In this document: positions 1 through 5,827 of the stretch, one piece after another | Numbering within the stretch: the first letter of the stretch is position 1 | Layout: the number at the start of each line of letters is the position of its first letter | From: Oscillospiraceae bacterium | GTDB lineage: Bacteria > Bacillota > Clostridia > Oscillospirales > Ruminococcaceae | Length of the DNA stretch: 7,325 bases | Assembly (NCBI GenBank): GCA_017396055.1 | Contig: JAFQND010000145.1 | Coordinates: forward strand, 1-7,325 | Direction: 5' to 3' | Position numbers and translations under genes: made by a program | Notes under the pieces: generated by a model | What the model saw: the letters and a program-made list of their open reading frames with translations, nothing else | Database searches by the model: none | Told to the model about the DNA's origin: nothing

Positions 1-537
1 AAAGTCCACACCTGTGATTTCGATATGGAACGGGAGCTCTCCCCCGGTGAGGATTTTTATGTGACCGAACTGGATACCGTCTTCGGGCCTGTCAGAGTGG
101 GCGCCATGATCTGTTATGACCGGGAGTTTCCCGAAAGTGCCCGCATCCTGATGCTCAAGGGCGCCGAGCTGATCCTAGTGCCCAATGCCTGCCCCATGGA
201 GATCAATCGCCTGACTCAACTTCGTGCCCGTGCGTTCGAGAATATGGTGGGCATCGCCACCTGCAACTATCCCGAAAACCACCCCGACTGCAACGGCCAC
301 TCCACCGCCTTTGACGGCATCGCTTATAAAGAAGGTGTGGAAGGCTCCTGTGACACCCTGCTCCTTGAAGCGGACGGCAGCGAAGGCATCTTCCTCGCCG
401 ATTTCCCCATGGACGAGATCCGCGATTACCGCAGCCGTGAAGTTCACGGAAATGCCTACCGACGCCCCAGCTGCTATTCGATCCTTCTGGATACAAAACA
501 GGAAGAGCCCTTTGTAAGAGAAGACAGAAGGCCCTGA
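1..537 (+). CDS. Carbon-nitrogen hydrolase (nitrilase superfamily), 5'-truncated by window edge
   Basis: The frame is open from the first base and ends at TGA 535-537, giving 178 visible residues. Two of the three catalytic residues of the nitrilase superfamily Glu-Lys-Cys triad can be placed. The first visible codons read Lys-Val-His, matching the family's K-x-H catalytic-lysine motif. The nucleophile is the Cys in GAMICYDREFPE (visible residue 38), with the usual spacing of about 40 residues. The catalytic Glu and the N-terminal third must lie upstream. The stretch RARAFENMVGIATCN and the following NGHS segment match the family's conserved C-terminal half. Members hydrolyse amides, carbamoyl groups or nitriles in the cytoplasm; the substrate here (for example a carbamoyl-polyamine or omega-amide) cannot be read from the sequence. 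A GNAT gene follows after 33 bases with no terminator between, suggesting co-transcription. Family assignment is firm; exact activity is not. Confidence 0.9.
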   Translation, partial: KVHTCDFDMERELSPGEDFYVTELDTVFGPVRVGAMICYDREFPESARILMLKGAELILVPNACPMEINRLTQLRARAFENMVGIATCNYPENHPDCNGHSTAFDGIAYKEGVEGSCDTLLLEADGSEGIFLADFPMDEIRDYRSREVHGNAYRRPSCYSILLDTKQEEPFVREDRRP

Positions 538-570
538 ACCATACAGAAAAGCTTACAGGAGGTTCCCCCC

Positions 571-1062
571 ATGGCAGTATTTATCAGAAAAATGACAGAG
601 GACGAATTTGAAAGCTTCCACCGGCTGAGCATCGATGATCAGGCGAAAGACCTGATGGAAGAAACCGGGCTTTCTCAGCAGCAGGCGGTCAAAGAAGCGG
701 AAAAAGAGTTTTCCGACATCCTTCCCGACGGCCTGAACACGGCGAACAACCATCTGATGTCGATCGTGGAGATGAAAACCGGAGATCCTGTCGGATTTAT
801 CTGGACGCTTTATGAGATGACAGAAGGCCGGAAGCAAAGTTTTCTCTGCGATTTTGCCATTCTGGAATCAAAACGCCGTAAGGGATACGGTGCGGAAGCG
901 CTGCGTCTTGTGGAAACACAAGCAGCAGAAGCGGGCTGTCGGGAAAGCGTACTTTTTGTATCTGACAGAAACGACGCGGCAAAAGCATTGTACACAAAAT
1001 GCGGATACAAAATTCTGCGGCAGGAGGGCTATGGAAAATACATGGTGAAAAATCTGCCGTGA
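571..1062 (+). CDS. GNAT-family N-acetyltransferase
   Basis: This is a complete 163-residue protein, a typical length for a single-domain GNAT enzyme. The ATG at 571 is preceded by a perfect AGGAGG at 557-562 with 8 bases of spacing. The acetyl-CoA pyrophosphate-binding loop (motif A, R/Q-x-x-G-x-G/A) is visible as RRKGYG at residues 102-107 after the beta-strand CDFAILE. The C-terminal motif B is visible as DRNDAAKALYTKCGYKI around residues 132-148, where Asn and Tyr are the usual conserved positions. The first 60 residues are helical and contain a segment rich in Gln and Glu that probably forms the acceptor-binding side. The acceptor is unknown and could be a small amine, an antibiotic or a protein N-terminus. 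It sits directly downstream of the C-N hydrolase gene and probably shares its transcript. The promoter of the next unit begins 8 bases after its stop. Confidence 0.92.
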   Translation: MAVFIRKMTEDEFESFHRLSIDDQAKDLMEETGLSQQQAVKEAEKEFSDILPDGLNTANNHLMSIVEMKTGDPVGFIWTLYEMTEGRKQSFLCDFAILESKRRKGYGAEALRLVETQAAEAGCRESVLFVSDRNDAAKALYTKCGYKILRQEGYGKYMVKNLP

Positions 1063-1070
1063 CCATCCCC

Positions 1071-1099
1071 TTGACAAACCCGCTCCCCCATGCTATACT
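1071..1099 (+). promoter_or_regulatory. Strong sigma-A promoter for the ABC-F leader transcript
   Basis: The -35 box is a perfect TTGACA at 1071-1076. The -10 box is TATACT at 1094-1099, the spacer is exactly 17 bases, and a TG dinucleotide at 1091-1092 makes it an extended -10. The start of transcription is expected near A1106. This is one of the best promoter matches possible by eye. It sits in the gap just after the GNAT stop codon, so the ABC-F gene is a separate transcription unit. Confidence 0.88.
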
Positions 1100-1130
1100 G
1101 ACCTCAACATCATAAGAAAAGAGTGAAAGA

Positions 1131-1142
1131 ATGCGCAAATGA
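1131..1142 (+). CDS. Candidate leader peptide Met-Arg-Lys (uORF)
   Basis: ATG CGC AAA TGA begins about 25 nt after the predicted transcription start. It is preceded by the purine-rich stretch AAGAAAAGAGTGAAAGA, which can serve as a modest ribosome binding site. Very short, often basic leader peptides are known to act as arrest or stall sites in macrolide/lincosamide/phenicol-inducible leaders. A second start (ATG 1139-1141, Met-Ile-stop) overlaps its stop codon. Because any short ATG-stop pair can occur by chance, the call rests on position and context rather than on sequence. Confidence 0.4.
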   Translation: MRK

Positions 1143-1161
1143 TCTGATTTTTACGGACAAT

Positions 1162-1194
1162 GAAAGTGCGGCCTGAAATGCGGGCCTTGTTTTT
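1162..1194 (+). promoter_or_regulatory. Weak leader hairpin with T-rich 3' arm
   Basis: GGCC at 1170-1173 pairs with GGCC at 1183-1186 around a 9-base loop. After one C-T mismatch the stem can continue with G-T and A-T pairs, using the T-rich 3' flank at 1187-1194. It resembles a weak terminator or pause hairpin. In the attenuation model it could hold the polymerase while a ribosome loads on the upstream frame, or act as an early terminator. The stem has several wobble pairs, so confidence is limited. Confidence 0.35.
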
Positions 1195-1197
1195 GTT

Positions 1198-1267
1198 GCC
1201 GGAATGTCGGATCGAAGCGTTTTTTCCGCCCGTATGGGAGAATTCTGCGTTTATGACCGCTTCCGGC
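1198..1267 (+). promoter_or_regulatory. Candidate antiterminator pairing
   Basis: GCCGGAA at 1198-1204 is a perfect 7-base complement of TTCCGGC at 1261-1267, which is the upper part of the terminator's 5' arm. A second segment, GAAGCG at 1214-1219, is complementary to CGCTTC at 1258-1263 in the same arm. Either pairing would be mutually exclusive with the terminator stem at 1256-1283, which is the defining feature of an antiterminator. Having two independent complements to the same arm makes chance less likely, but no folding energy was computed. Confidence 0.5.
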
Positions 1268-1287
1268 TTTGCCCGGGAGCGGTTTTT
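1256..1287 (+). terminator. Intrinsic terminator in the ABC-F leader (attenuator)
   Basis: The 5' arm 1256-1266 pairs with 1273-1283 as an 11-base stem with a single T-G wobble, around a 6-base loop (CTTTGC). It is followed directly by TTTTT at 1283-1287. This is a strong rho-independent terminator by eye. It lies upstream of the ABC-F ribosome binding site, within the same transcript as the promoter at 1071-1099, so it must be bypassed for the gene to be expressed. It would also stop read-through from the upstream GNAT operon, for which no other terminator is visible. Confidence 0.8.
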
Positions 1288-1296
1288 CGTTCCCAC

Positions 1297-1301
1297 GGAG
1301 G
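1297..1301 (+). promoter_or_regulatory. Ribosome binding site fixing the ABC-F start
   Basis: GGAGG sits 9 bases before ATG 1311. The reading frame is open further upstream to a TTG at 1269, but that codon lies inside the terminator hairpin and has no ribosome binding site. The start at 1311 also gives the expected short N-terminal strand, MIQIKGLN, of an ABC domain. Confidence 0.85.
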
Positions 1302-1310
1302 TACCCCATC

Positions 1311-2846
1311 ATGATACAGATCAAAGGGCTAAATATCGCCCATAAAAAAGATCTTCGCCCTCTTCTGGAAAACTTCAGTTTCGTCCTCTCAGCCGGCGAC
1401 AAGGCGGTCATTATCGGCGAAGAGGGAAACGGAAAATCCACCCTTTTAAAGCTGATCTATGACCCCGCTCTCGTCGAAGACTATGCCGAATGGTCGGGCG
1501 AGATCATCACCCGCGACAGACTTGGCATTCTCTTTCAGGAAATGCCCGCAGAAGACCGCGAAAAGCCCATCTGGGAATATTTTGCCGCTCTTCCCGACTT
1601 TTACGATATCCCCCAGCGAGAACTTGCCGAGACCGCACGGAAGTTGGGACTGCCCGGCGATATCTGCTACAGCGACCAGCTGATCTCCACCCTGTCGGGC
1701 GGCGAAAAAGTCAAGCTACAGCTCTGTCGGGTGCTGCTTCAAAAGCCGGATGTTCTCCTTCTGGACGAACCCTCCAACGATATCGATATCGCTGCCCTCC
1801 GCTGGCTGGAGGATTTCATCAACTCCTGCAAACTTCCCGTCCTCTTTATCTCCCATGATGAAACTCTGATCGAACGTACCGCCAATGTCATCATCCACAT
1901 CGAACTGGTCAGAAGAAAAACGCTCCCCCGTTTCACCATCGCAAAAATGTCTTACCGGCAGTATATGGCCGAGCGCGCCTCCTCCCTCGCCTATCAGGAA
2001 CAGCAGGCCCGCAAAGAACAGAGCGAATATGAAAAACAGCAGGCCAAATATCTTCAGATCATGCAGAAAGTGGAGCATCAGCAGAACATCATCTCCCGGG
2101 CGGACCCCGGCGGCGCGAGACTTCTGAAAAAGAAGATGCATGCGGTCAAGTCGATGGGCCGCCGCTTTGAACGGGAAAAAGAAAACATGACCGAGCTCCC
2201 CGATGTGGAAGAGGCGATCATGCTGCGCTTCCCTGACTCCACCGCCTTTCCCGCAGGCAAGCGGCTTCTGGACTTTTCTCTCGAAACCCTCGAGACCGAC
2301 CGTCTGCTGGCAAAAGATATCCGCCTCACCATGACCGGCCCGGAAAAGCTCTGTATCATCGGCAGAAACGGCGCCGGAAAAACCACTCTCCTTCGAAAGA
2401 TCGCCGACACCCTTCTCCCCCGCACCGACCTGAAGGCCGCCTATATGCCCCAGGATTATGAGGAACTGCTCCGCGATGCCGGCACACCGGTGGACTTTCT
2501 CTGTAAAACAGGACACAAAGACGAAATCTCCAAAGTCCGCACCTTCCTCGGCAGCGTCAAATACACCCCCGAAGAGATGGAACACCCCGTTCACGAGATG
2601 TCCGGCGGTCAGAAGGCGAAGCTTCTTTTCCTGAAAATGATACTGGACGGATGCAATGTCCTGATCCTCGACGAACCGACCCGAAACTTCTCCCCTCTTT
2701 CGAATCCTGTTATCCGCGAGGTACTCTGTGCCTTTGAGGGAGCCATCATCAGCGTTTCCCACGACCGGAAATATATCTCGGAAGTCTGCGACCGGGTGGT
2801 GGAGCTGACCGAAGAAGGATTGAAAGAAGTCGAATGGGAGGAGTGA
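1311..2846 (+). CDS. ABC-F ATPase, probable antibiotic-resistance ribosome protection protein
   Basis: The 511-residue protein has two ABC ATPase domains and no membrane segments, as in ABC-F translation factors. Domain 1 has Walker A GEEGNGKST (36-44), Q-loop Gln76, signature LSGGE (128-132), Walker B with Asp152 and catalytic Glu153 in DEPSNDIDI, and switch His182. Domain 2 has Walker A GRNGAGKTT (351-359), signature MSGGQ (430-434), Asp454 and Glu455 in DEPTRNFSPLS, and His484. Between them (about 210-310) is a long charged helical linker with a basic patch near 271-293. In ABC-F proteins this is the region that enters the ribosome and touches P-site tRNA. The short length without a C-terminal extension, plus the attenuator leader, favours a resistance-type member (against lincosamides, pleuromutilins, streptogramins or phenicols) over a housekeeping Uup/EttA type. 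The D-loop region departs from the usual NHLD motif, especially in domain 2. The drug spectrum cannot be deduced. Confidence 0.9.
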   Translation: MIQIKGLNIAHKKDLRPLLENFSFVLSAGDKAVIIGEEGNGKSTLLKLIYDPALVEDYAEWSGEIITRDRLGILFQEMPAEDREKPIWEYFAALPDFYDIPQRELAETARKLGLPGDICYSDQLISTLSGGEKVKLQLCRVLLQKPDVLLLDEPSNDIDIAALRWLEDFINSCKLPVLFISHDETLIERTANVIIHIELVRRKTLPRFTIAKMSYRQYMAERASSLAYQEQQARKEQSEYEKQQAKYLQIMQKVEHQQNIISRADPGGARLLKKKMHAVKSMGRRFEREKENMTELPDVEEAIMLRFPDSTAFPAGKRLLDFSLETLETDRLLAKDIRLTMTGPEKLCIIGRNGAGKTTLLRKIADTLLPRTDLKAAYMPQDYEELLRDAGTPVDFLCKTGHKDEISKVRTFLGSVKYTPEEMEHPVHEMSGGQKAKLLFLKMILDGCNVLILDEPTRNFSPLSNPVIREVLCAFEGAIISVSHDRKYISEVCDRVVELTEEGLKEVEWEE

Positions 2847-2872
2847 CTTTTCCAGGATACCTGTGTTATAAT
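2843..2872 (+). promoter_or_regulatory. Extended -10 promoter for the small membrane protein
   Basis: A perfect TATAAT at 2867-2872 is preceded by TG at 2864-2865, making an extended -10. The best -35 is GTGACT at 2843-2848, with an 18-base spacer; it matches the TGAC core and overlaps the ABC-F stop codon. Transcription should begin near 2879. The downstream gene can therefore be expressed independently of the ABC-F attenuator, although read-through from the ABC-F gene is also possible because no terminator separates them. Confidence 0.75.
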
Positions 2873-2876
2873 GTGG

Positions 2877-2903
2877 TTCTAAGATACCGCACCTTTCTTA
2901 GGA
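2877..2903 (+). repeat. Inverted repeat at the transcript 5' end, overlapping the ribosome binding site
   Basis: CTAAGA at 2879-2884 and TCTTAG at 2896-2901 are perfect inverted repeats around 11 bases. A G-T and a T-A pair extend the stem outward to 2877 and 2903. The 3' arm covers the first bases of the AGGAGG at 2900-2905. It may form a 5'-terminal RNA hairpin that stabilises the message or partly masks the ribosome binding site, or it may be a protein-binding site just downstream of the promoter. Confidence 0.4.
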
Positions 2904-2905
2904 GG
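2900..2905 (+). promoter_or_regulatory. Ribosome binding site fixing the start at 2914
   Basis: A perfect AGGAGG stands 8 bases before ATG 2914. An in-frame GTG at 2905 overlaps the ribosome binding site itself and so cannot be the start. Confidence 0.85.
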
Positions 2906-2913
2906 TGACTGAT

Positions 2914-3615
2914 ATGACCAAAAAGAAACGCATCTTCCTTCTGCTCATTCTGTCCTTGCTCCTGATATCCGCGGTCCTGCTGAAAGGACTTTTCCGAAGA
3001 GAAGAGTACAACAAAACCCCCGACCTTTCCGGCAAAAAGCCCGATACCGCCCTGTCTCATACGGAATACCGCATCCCGACTTCCATCGAAGCTCTGACCG
3101 CTCACGCCGATGCTATCCTGATCGGAACAGTGGCAGACGACACTGTGCGGAATGAAAACGGGCAGCTCTTTACCGAAGTACTGACAGAAAAAATCCTCGC
3201 CGGAGATTCCCCGGAAAGCTTTCTCCTGCTGCAGACGACTGTCGGCAGCTCCTCCGAACCAATTGTCCGTACCGGCGAAAGAATGATCCTGATCCTTCGC
3301 AGACAGAAAGATCATTTTGTCACCTCGTCCAATGGTGTTTTTATCCTCGATGACAACGGCCGCCTCGCTTCCCTCTCCCCTTTTATCATCTGCGCCCGTT
3401 ATGACGGGCTGCATCTTCGCTCCTTCGAGCACGATCTGAAGGAAAGCTATTTCTATTCTGTCATCGGCGGCAGCGACGAAGAGCGAAAAGCCCTCGCCGA
3501 ACAGTACAGAAACGACGAAGCTTTCCAGCAAAAACGCATCGATGAATGGAACAAACTCCCCGGCGGCAAACCAATCGACTATGAATACGCCGTCATCGAC
3601 AGCTTTTTCGACTGA
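2914..3615 (+). CDS. Membrane-anchored protein of unknown function
   Basis: The product has 233 residues. A basic N-terminus (MTKKKR) is followed by a hydrophobic segment at about 7-24 and then basic residues (Lys-Gly-Leu-Phe-Arg-Arg). This fits an uncleaved signal anchor with the rest outside the membrane; there is no lipobox Cys. The outer part begins with TSIEALTAHADAILIGTV (56-73), then a strand and loop with TEVLTEKILAGDS (87-99), GERMILIL (121-128) and GVFILDDNGR (141-150). This order resembles a widespread extracytoplasmic beta-rich domain in Firmicutes and actinobacteria (a 'potential receptor, G-x-V, conserved G near the L-K-G loop' pattern), for which I know no function. The C-terminal 50 residues are highly charged and probably helical. 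The gene has its own promoter and ends in a shared bidirectional terminator, so it is probably a stand-alone unit. No enzyme motif is recognised. Confidence 0.85.
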   Translation: MTKKKRIFLLLILSLLLISAVLLKGLFRREEYNKTPDLSGKKPDTALSHTEYRIPTSIEALTAHADAILIGTVADDTVRNENGQLFTEVLTEKILAGDSPESFLLLQTTVGSSSEPIVRTGERMILILRRQKDHFVTSSNGVFILDDNGRLASLSPFIICARYDGLHLRSFEHDLKESYFYSVIGGSDEERKALAEQYRNDEAFQQKRIDEWNKLPGGKPIDYEYAVIDSFFD

Positions 3616-3649
3616 AAAAAGGCCTCCCATTCGGGAGGCCTTTCCTTTT
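3615..3649. terminator. Bidirectional intrinsic terminator between convergent genes
   Basis: GGCCTCCC at 3621-3628 and GGGAGGCC at 3633-3640 form a perfect 8-base GC stem around ATTC. AAA/TTT pairs extend it to 11 bases. On the plus strand it is followed by TTTCCTTTT. On the minus strand the A-run at 3615-3620 becomes a T-run of six. It can thus end both the plus-strand membrane-protein gene, whose stop codon lies at its left edge, and the minus-strand operon, whose last stop codon is at 3656. Confidence 0.92.
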
Positions 3650-3655
3650 GGCTTA

Positions 3656-5812
3656 TCAGATGAGTTTCGAAGCTTCGAATGCTTTCACGATCTCTTCTGC
3701 AGTCAGAGAAGTCTTCAGATAGCAGCGGCTTGCGATGGGCAGAACGGATTTTCCGTCTGCAGCTTCAAAGGCAACAGCTTCGCCGCCAAGGGTCTTCTCC
3801 AGCGAGATCACAGCGGGATCGACGGGCAGCTCCAGTTTTCCTTCACCGTCGGCATGCCAGAAGACCACATAGTTTCCGCAGGCGCGCTCAATGACGAAGG
3901 CGCGGGTCTGTTTGTCGGGACAGATGATCTCGGTATAGGGCTGCAACTCGTACTCGCCCTTCTCGTCGATCAGCAGGATGTGTACCTTGCCCAGCTCCTT
4001 GAGCATCTCTTTCTGCTCGTCGGTGAGCCACTGCTTCGCACGGACATCCTCCCAGCGGCGCATGACCTCGAGGGTATCGTCGGTACGGGCGACAGACTTG
4101 AACATCTCCACATTGGTCTGCACCGTGATGGGGCAATCCCACGCAGCGGCACGGCTGGTGCCGTATTCATACATATCGGGCTGGAAGCCGGTGCGATAAC
4201 TCCACCAGCCGAAGTTCAGGCGGGTAAAGTCCTGACGCATTCTGGGTGCTTCCTCAGCGGGATATTCGTCAATGGCTCTCTTGAACAGCTCGGGCGGGAA
4301 GATATCGAAAGCATTGCCGCCGCTTAAGTAGTGCCAGCTGAAATGTGCCTTGGCGGCGCCTTCGGTATAGAGAGGCGCAGGGCTCAGCTTTTTATAGACA
4401 CGGTACTGGGCATTGGGCACATGATACTCAAAGGGAGGATTGGTGCCTTCAGAGCCGTCGAAATAAACGTATCTGAAGCCGGCATTGTAAGCATCTGCCA
4501 GCTTGTCAGCGATCTCATCCTGCAGGTCGGAATACTGGTTCAGATAAACGCTCGATGCGCCGAATTCACTGATGTCGAGAATACCGCCCATCTCTCCCAG
4601 AGGATGTTCGGTGACGATGGTATCGTCCCAGCCGCGTACGCAGCCCTTGAAGCAGTAGGGATACTCGGTGGAATAGCTCTCATAGGAGATCAGCTCGCCG
4701 CCAAAGCGGAGCACACGGCATTTTTCATGCATGACGGTGCCGGTGGGATCCTCGTCCACATAGATCACGGTATCGTCTTTGCCGAGGGCTTTCGCCAGCG
4801 TGAATTTCTTTGTCAGATTGATACGGCGGTCACAGACGGGAGTGACATAGCGGCTGTGCAGACCGATATGTGTCTGAAGGAAATGCAGACCGGGAGTGAT
4901 GCCTGCCTCTTTGATGCGGTCGAGCATCTTCACAAGGTCTTCCCTGCCGTTCGGATACTCGTCGCGGTAATCATAGTTGCCGTTGAGAGAATAGCCCCGC
5001 TCTTCCTTGAAGATAGAGGTATAATAGATCAGCATCATTCTGAAGCCGCCCTTTTTGGCCCAGGCAATGTGCTCATCCACATTCAGCGGATTGATGACAC
5101 CGGTCCAGTAAGCAGAAGCGTTGATGTGTGCGGCATCGCGGCGGCTCTCAACGCCTCTGGGCAGATCATAATCCTCTTCCAGCGAAGCAATGGCATCCAT
5201 CAGCTTATCGGAAGGTGCAGCGAACATGGCAGCGGTGCAGCCCACCAGTTTGATGCCTCTGACGGCATCGGCGGTCATAACGCGGTAGCCTTTTCTGCGC
5301 TCGGAGTCGATACGGGCATGGGGAGAAACGGCGAGAACGTTGACAGCGGCGGTCTCATCCCAGCTGACATTGAGCCATTCGCCGAAGTTTTTGCGGTTCT
5401 TTACCGGCAGCTGTACAAGGCGGAGCTCTGCGACGGGAGGCAGATCCATGGCAAGGCCGGCATATTTCTCGGTCTTGGGGTTGAAGCCTTCCAACGTGAA
5501 GGTCATGTACATGGGAGCTTCCCTGAACGAAACGATCGCTTCATAGGGAATGATCTCAAAGCCGACCACCAGCTTTCCGTCCTCCAGACGGATGCTGTTT
5601 GCCTGATAGGTAGTGCGCTTGTTGGGATGGGCCAGCTTGACCTCATTGTGATAAGGGCGTTCCTGGGTGACCGAGAAGAGAGCGATATCTTCGTCGGTAC
5701 GGAGGGTCTCCTCACCGGTAGCTTTCAGCGAGAGGCTTTTGACGATCGCATTCTCGCCCACGACCAGACGGCAAAGGTCGGTTTCAAAAACAAAATCTTT
5801 CTCAAATGTCAT
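3656..5812 (-). CDS. Cytoplasmic TIM-barrel glycoside-hydrolase-like protein
   Basis: The product has 718 residues and no signal peptide or membrane segment, so it is intracellular. The minus-strand ATG at 5812 has AGGAGA 7 bases upstream (5825-5820). Residues 1-210 look beta-rich, as in the N-terminal sandwich of retaining alpha-glycosidases. A TIM-barrel-like region follows from about 230: INPLNVDEHIAWAKKGGFRM (240-259), DYRDEYPNGREDL (281-293), KEAGITPGLHFLQTHIG (301-317), then GFRYVYFDGSE (445-455) and LYTEGAAKAH (481-490). The Asp in YFDGSE (452) and Glu484 are the best candidates for catalytic carboxylates. Residues about 335-410 form an inserted, strand-rich segment with ELISYESYS and GCVRGWDDT. 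The C-terminal 100 residues are again beta-rich. I do not recognise a defined GH family; GH36/GH31/GH97-like barrels are the nearest pattern. The gene lies 15 bases after the DRHyd-TPR gene and shares its transcript. Substrate unknown. Confidence 0.85.
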   Translation of the reverse strand: MTFEKDFVFETDLCRLVVGENAIVKSLSLKATGEETLRTDEDIALFSVTQERPYHNEVKLAHPNKRTTYQANSIRLEDGKLVVGFEIIPYEAIVSFREAPMYMTFTLEGFNPKTEKYAGLAMDLPPVAELRLVQLPVKNRKNFGEWLNVSWDETAAVNVLAVSPHARIDSERRKGYRVMTADAVRGIKLVGCTAAMFAAPSDKLMDAIASLEEDYDLPRGVESRRDAAHINASAYWTGVINPLNVDEHIAWAKKGGFRMMLIYYTSIFKEERGYSLNGNYDYRDEYPNGREDLVKMLDRIKEAGITPGLHFLQTHIGLHSRYVTPVCDRRINLTKKFTLAKALGKDDTVIYVDEDPTGTVMHEKCRVLRFGGELISYESYSTEYPYCFKGCVRGWDDTIVTEHPLGEMGGILDISEFGASSVYLNQYSDLQDEIADKLADAYNAGFRYVYFDGSEGTNPPFEYHVPNAQYRVYKKLSPAPLYTEGAAKAHFSWHYLSGGNAFDIFPPELFKRAIDEYPAEEAPRMRQDFTRLNFGWWSYRTGFQPDMYEYGTSRAAAWDCPITVQTNVEMFKSVARTDDTLEVMRRWEDVRAKQWLTDEQKEMLKELGKVHILLIDEKGEYELQPYTEIICPDKQTRAFVIERACGNYVVFWHADGEGKLELPVDPAVISLEKTLGGEAVAFEAADGKSVLPIASRCYLKTSLTAEEIVKAFEASKLI

Positions 5813-5827
5813 ATCGATCTCTCCTTT

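Larger units (their letters stand above)
1106..1310 (+). promoter_or_regulatory. Long 5' leader of the ABC-F gene, probable transcription attenuator
   Basis: About 205 nt separate the predicted transcription start from the ABC-F ATG. The leader holds, in order, a three-codon open frame (1131-1142), a weak GC hairpin with a T-rich 3' flank (1162-1194), a segment complementary to the terminator's 5' arm (1198-1204), and a strong intrinsic terminator (1256-1287) ending 23 bases before the start codon. This arrangement is known for ABC-F resistance genes and other ribosome-targeting-drug resistance genes, where drug-stalled ribosomes on a tiny upstream frame change RNA folding and let polymerase read through. 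Seen: the elements and complementarities. Inferred: that they switch in response to a ribosome-targeting antibiotic. A protein- or ligand-binding leader is an alternative. No known riboswitch consensus was recognised. Confidence 0.7.

Noticed and set aside
1269..1310. Upstream TTG start extending the ABC-F protein by 14 residues
   Set aside because: The codon is inside the terminator hairpin, has no ribosome binding site, and the added residues are not part of an ABC domain. ATG 1311 has GGAGG 9 bases upstream.
1106..1310. Ligand-binding riboswitch in the ABC-F leader
   Set aside because: I saw no recognisable riboswitch or T-box core sequence. The layout fits ribosome-mediated attenuation better.
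1716..2762. A 348-codon minus-strand open frame opposite the ABC-F gene
   Set aside because: The plus strand carries every ABC ATPase motif in order with a proper start; the antisense frame has no ribosome binding site or domain.
3542..4327. A 261-codon plus-strand open frame crossing the bidirectional terminator
   Set aside because: It overlaps the end of the membrane-protein gene, runs through a strong terminator hairpin and then reads antisense to the hydrolase-like gene. No coding motif is visible.
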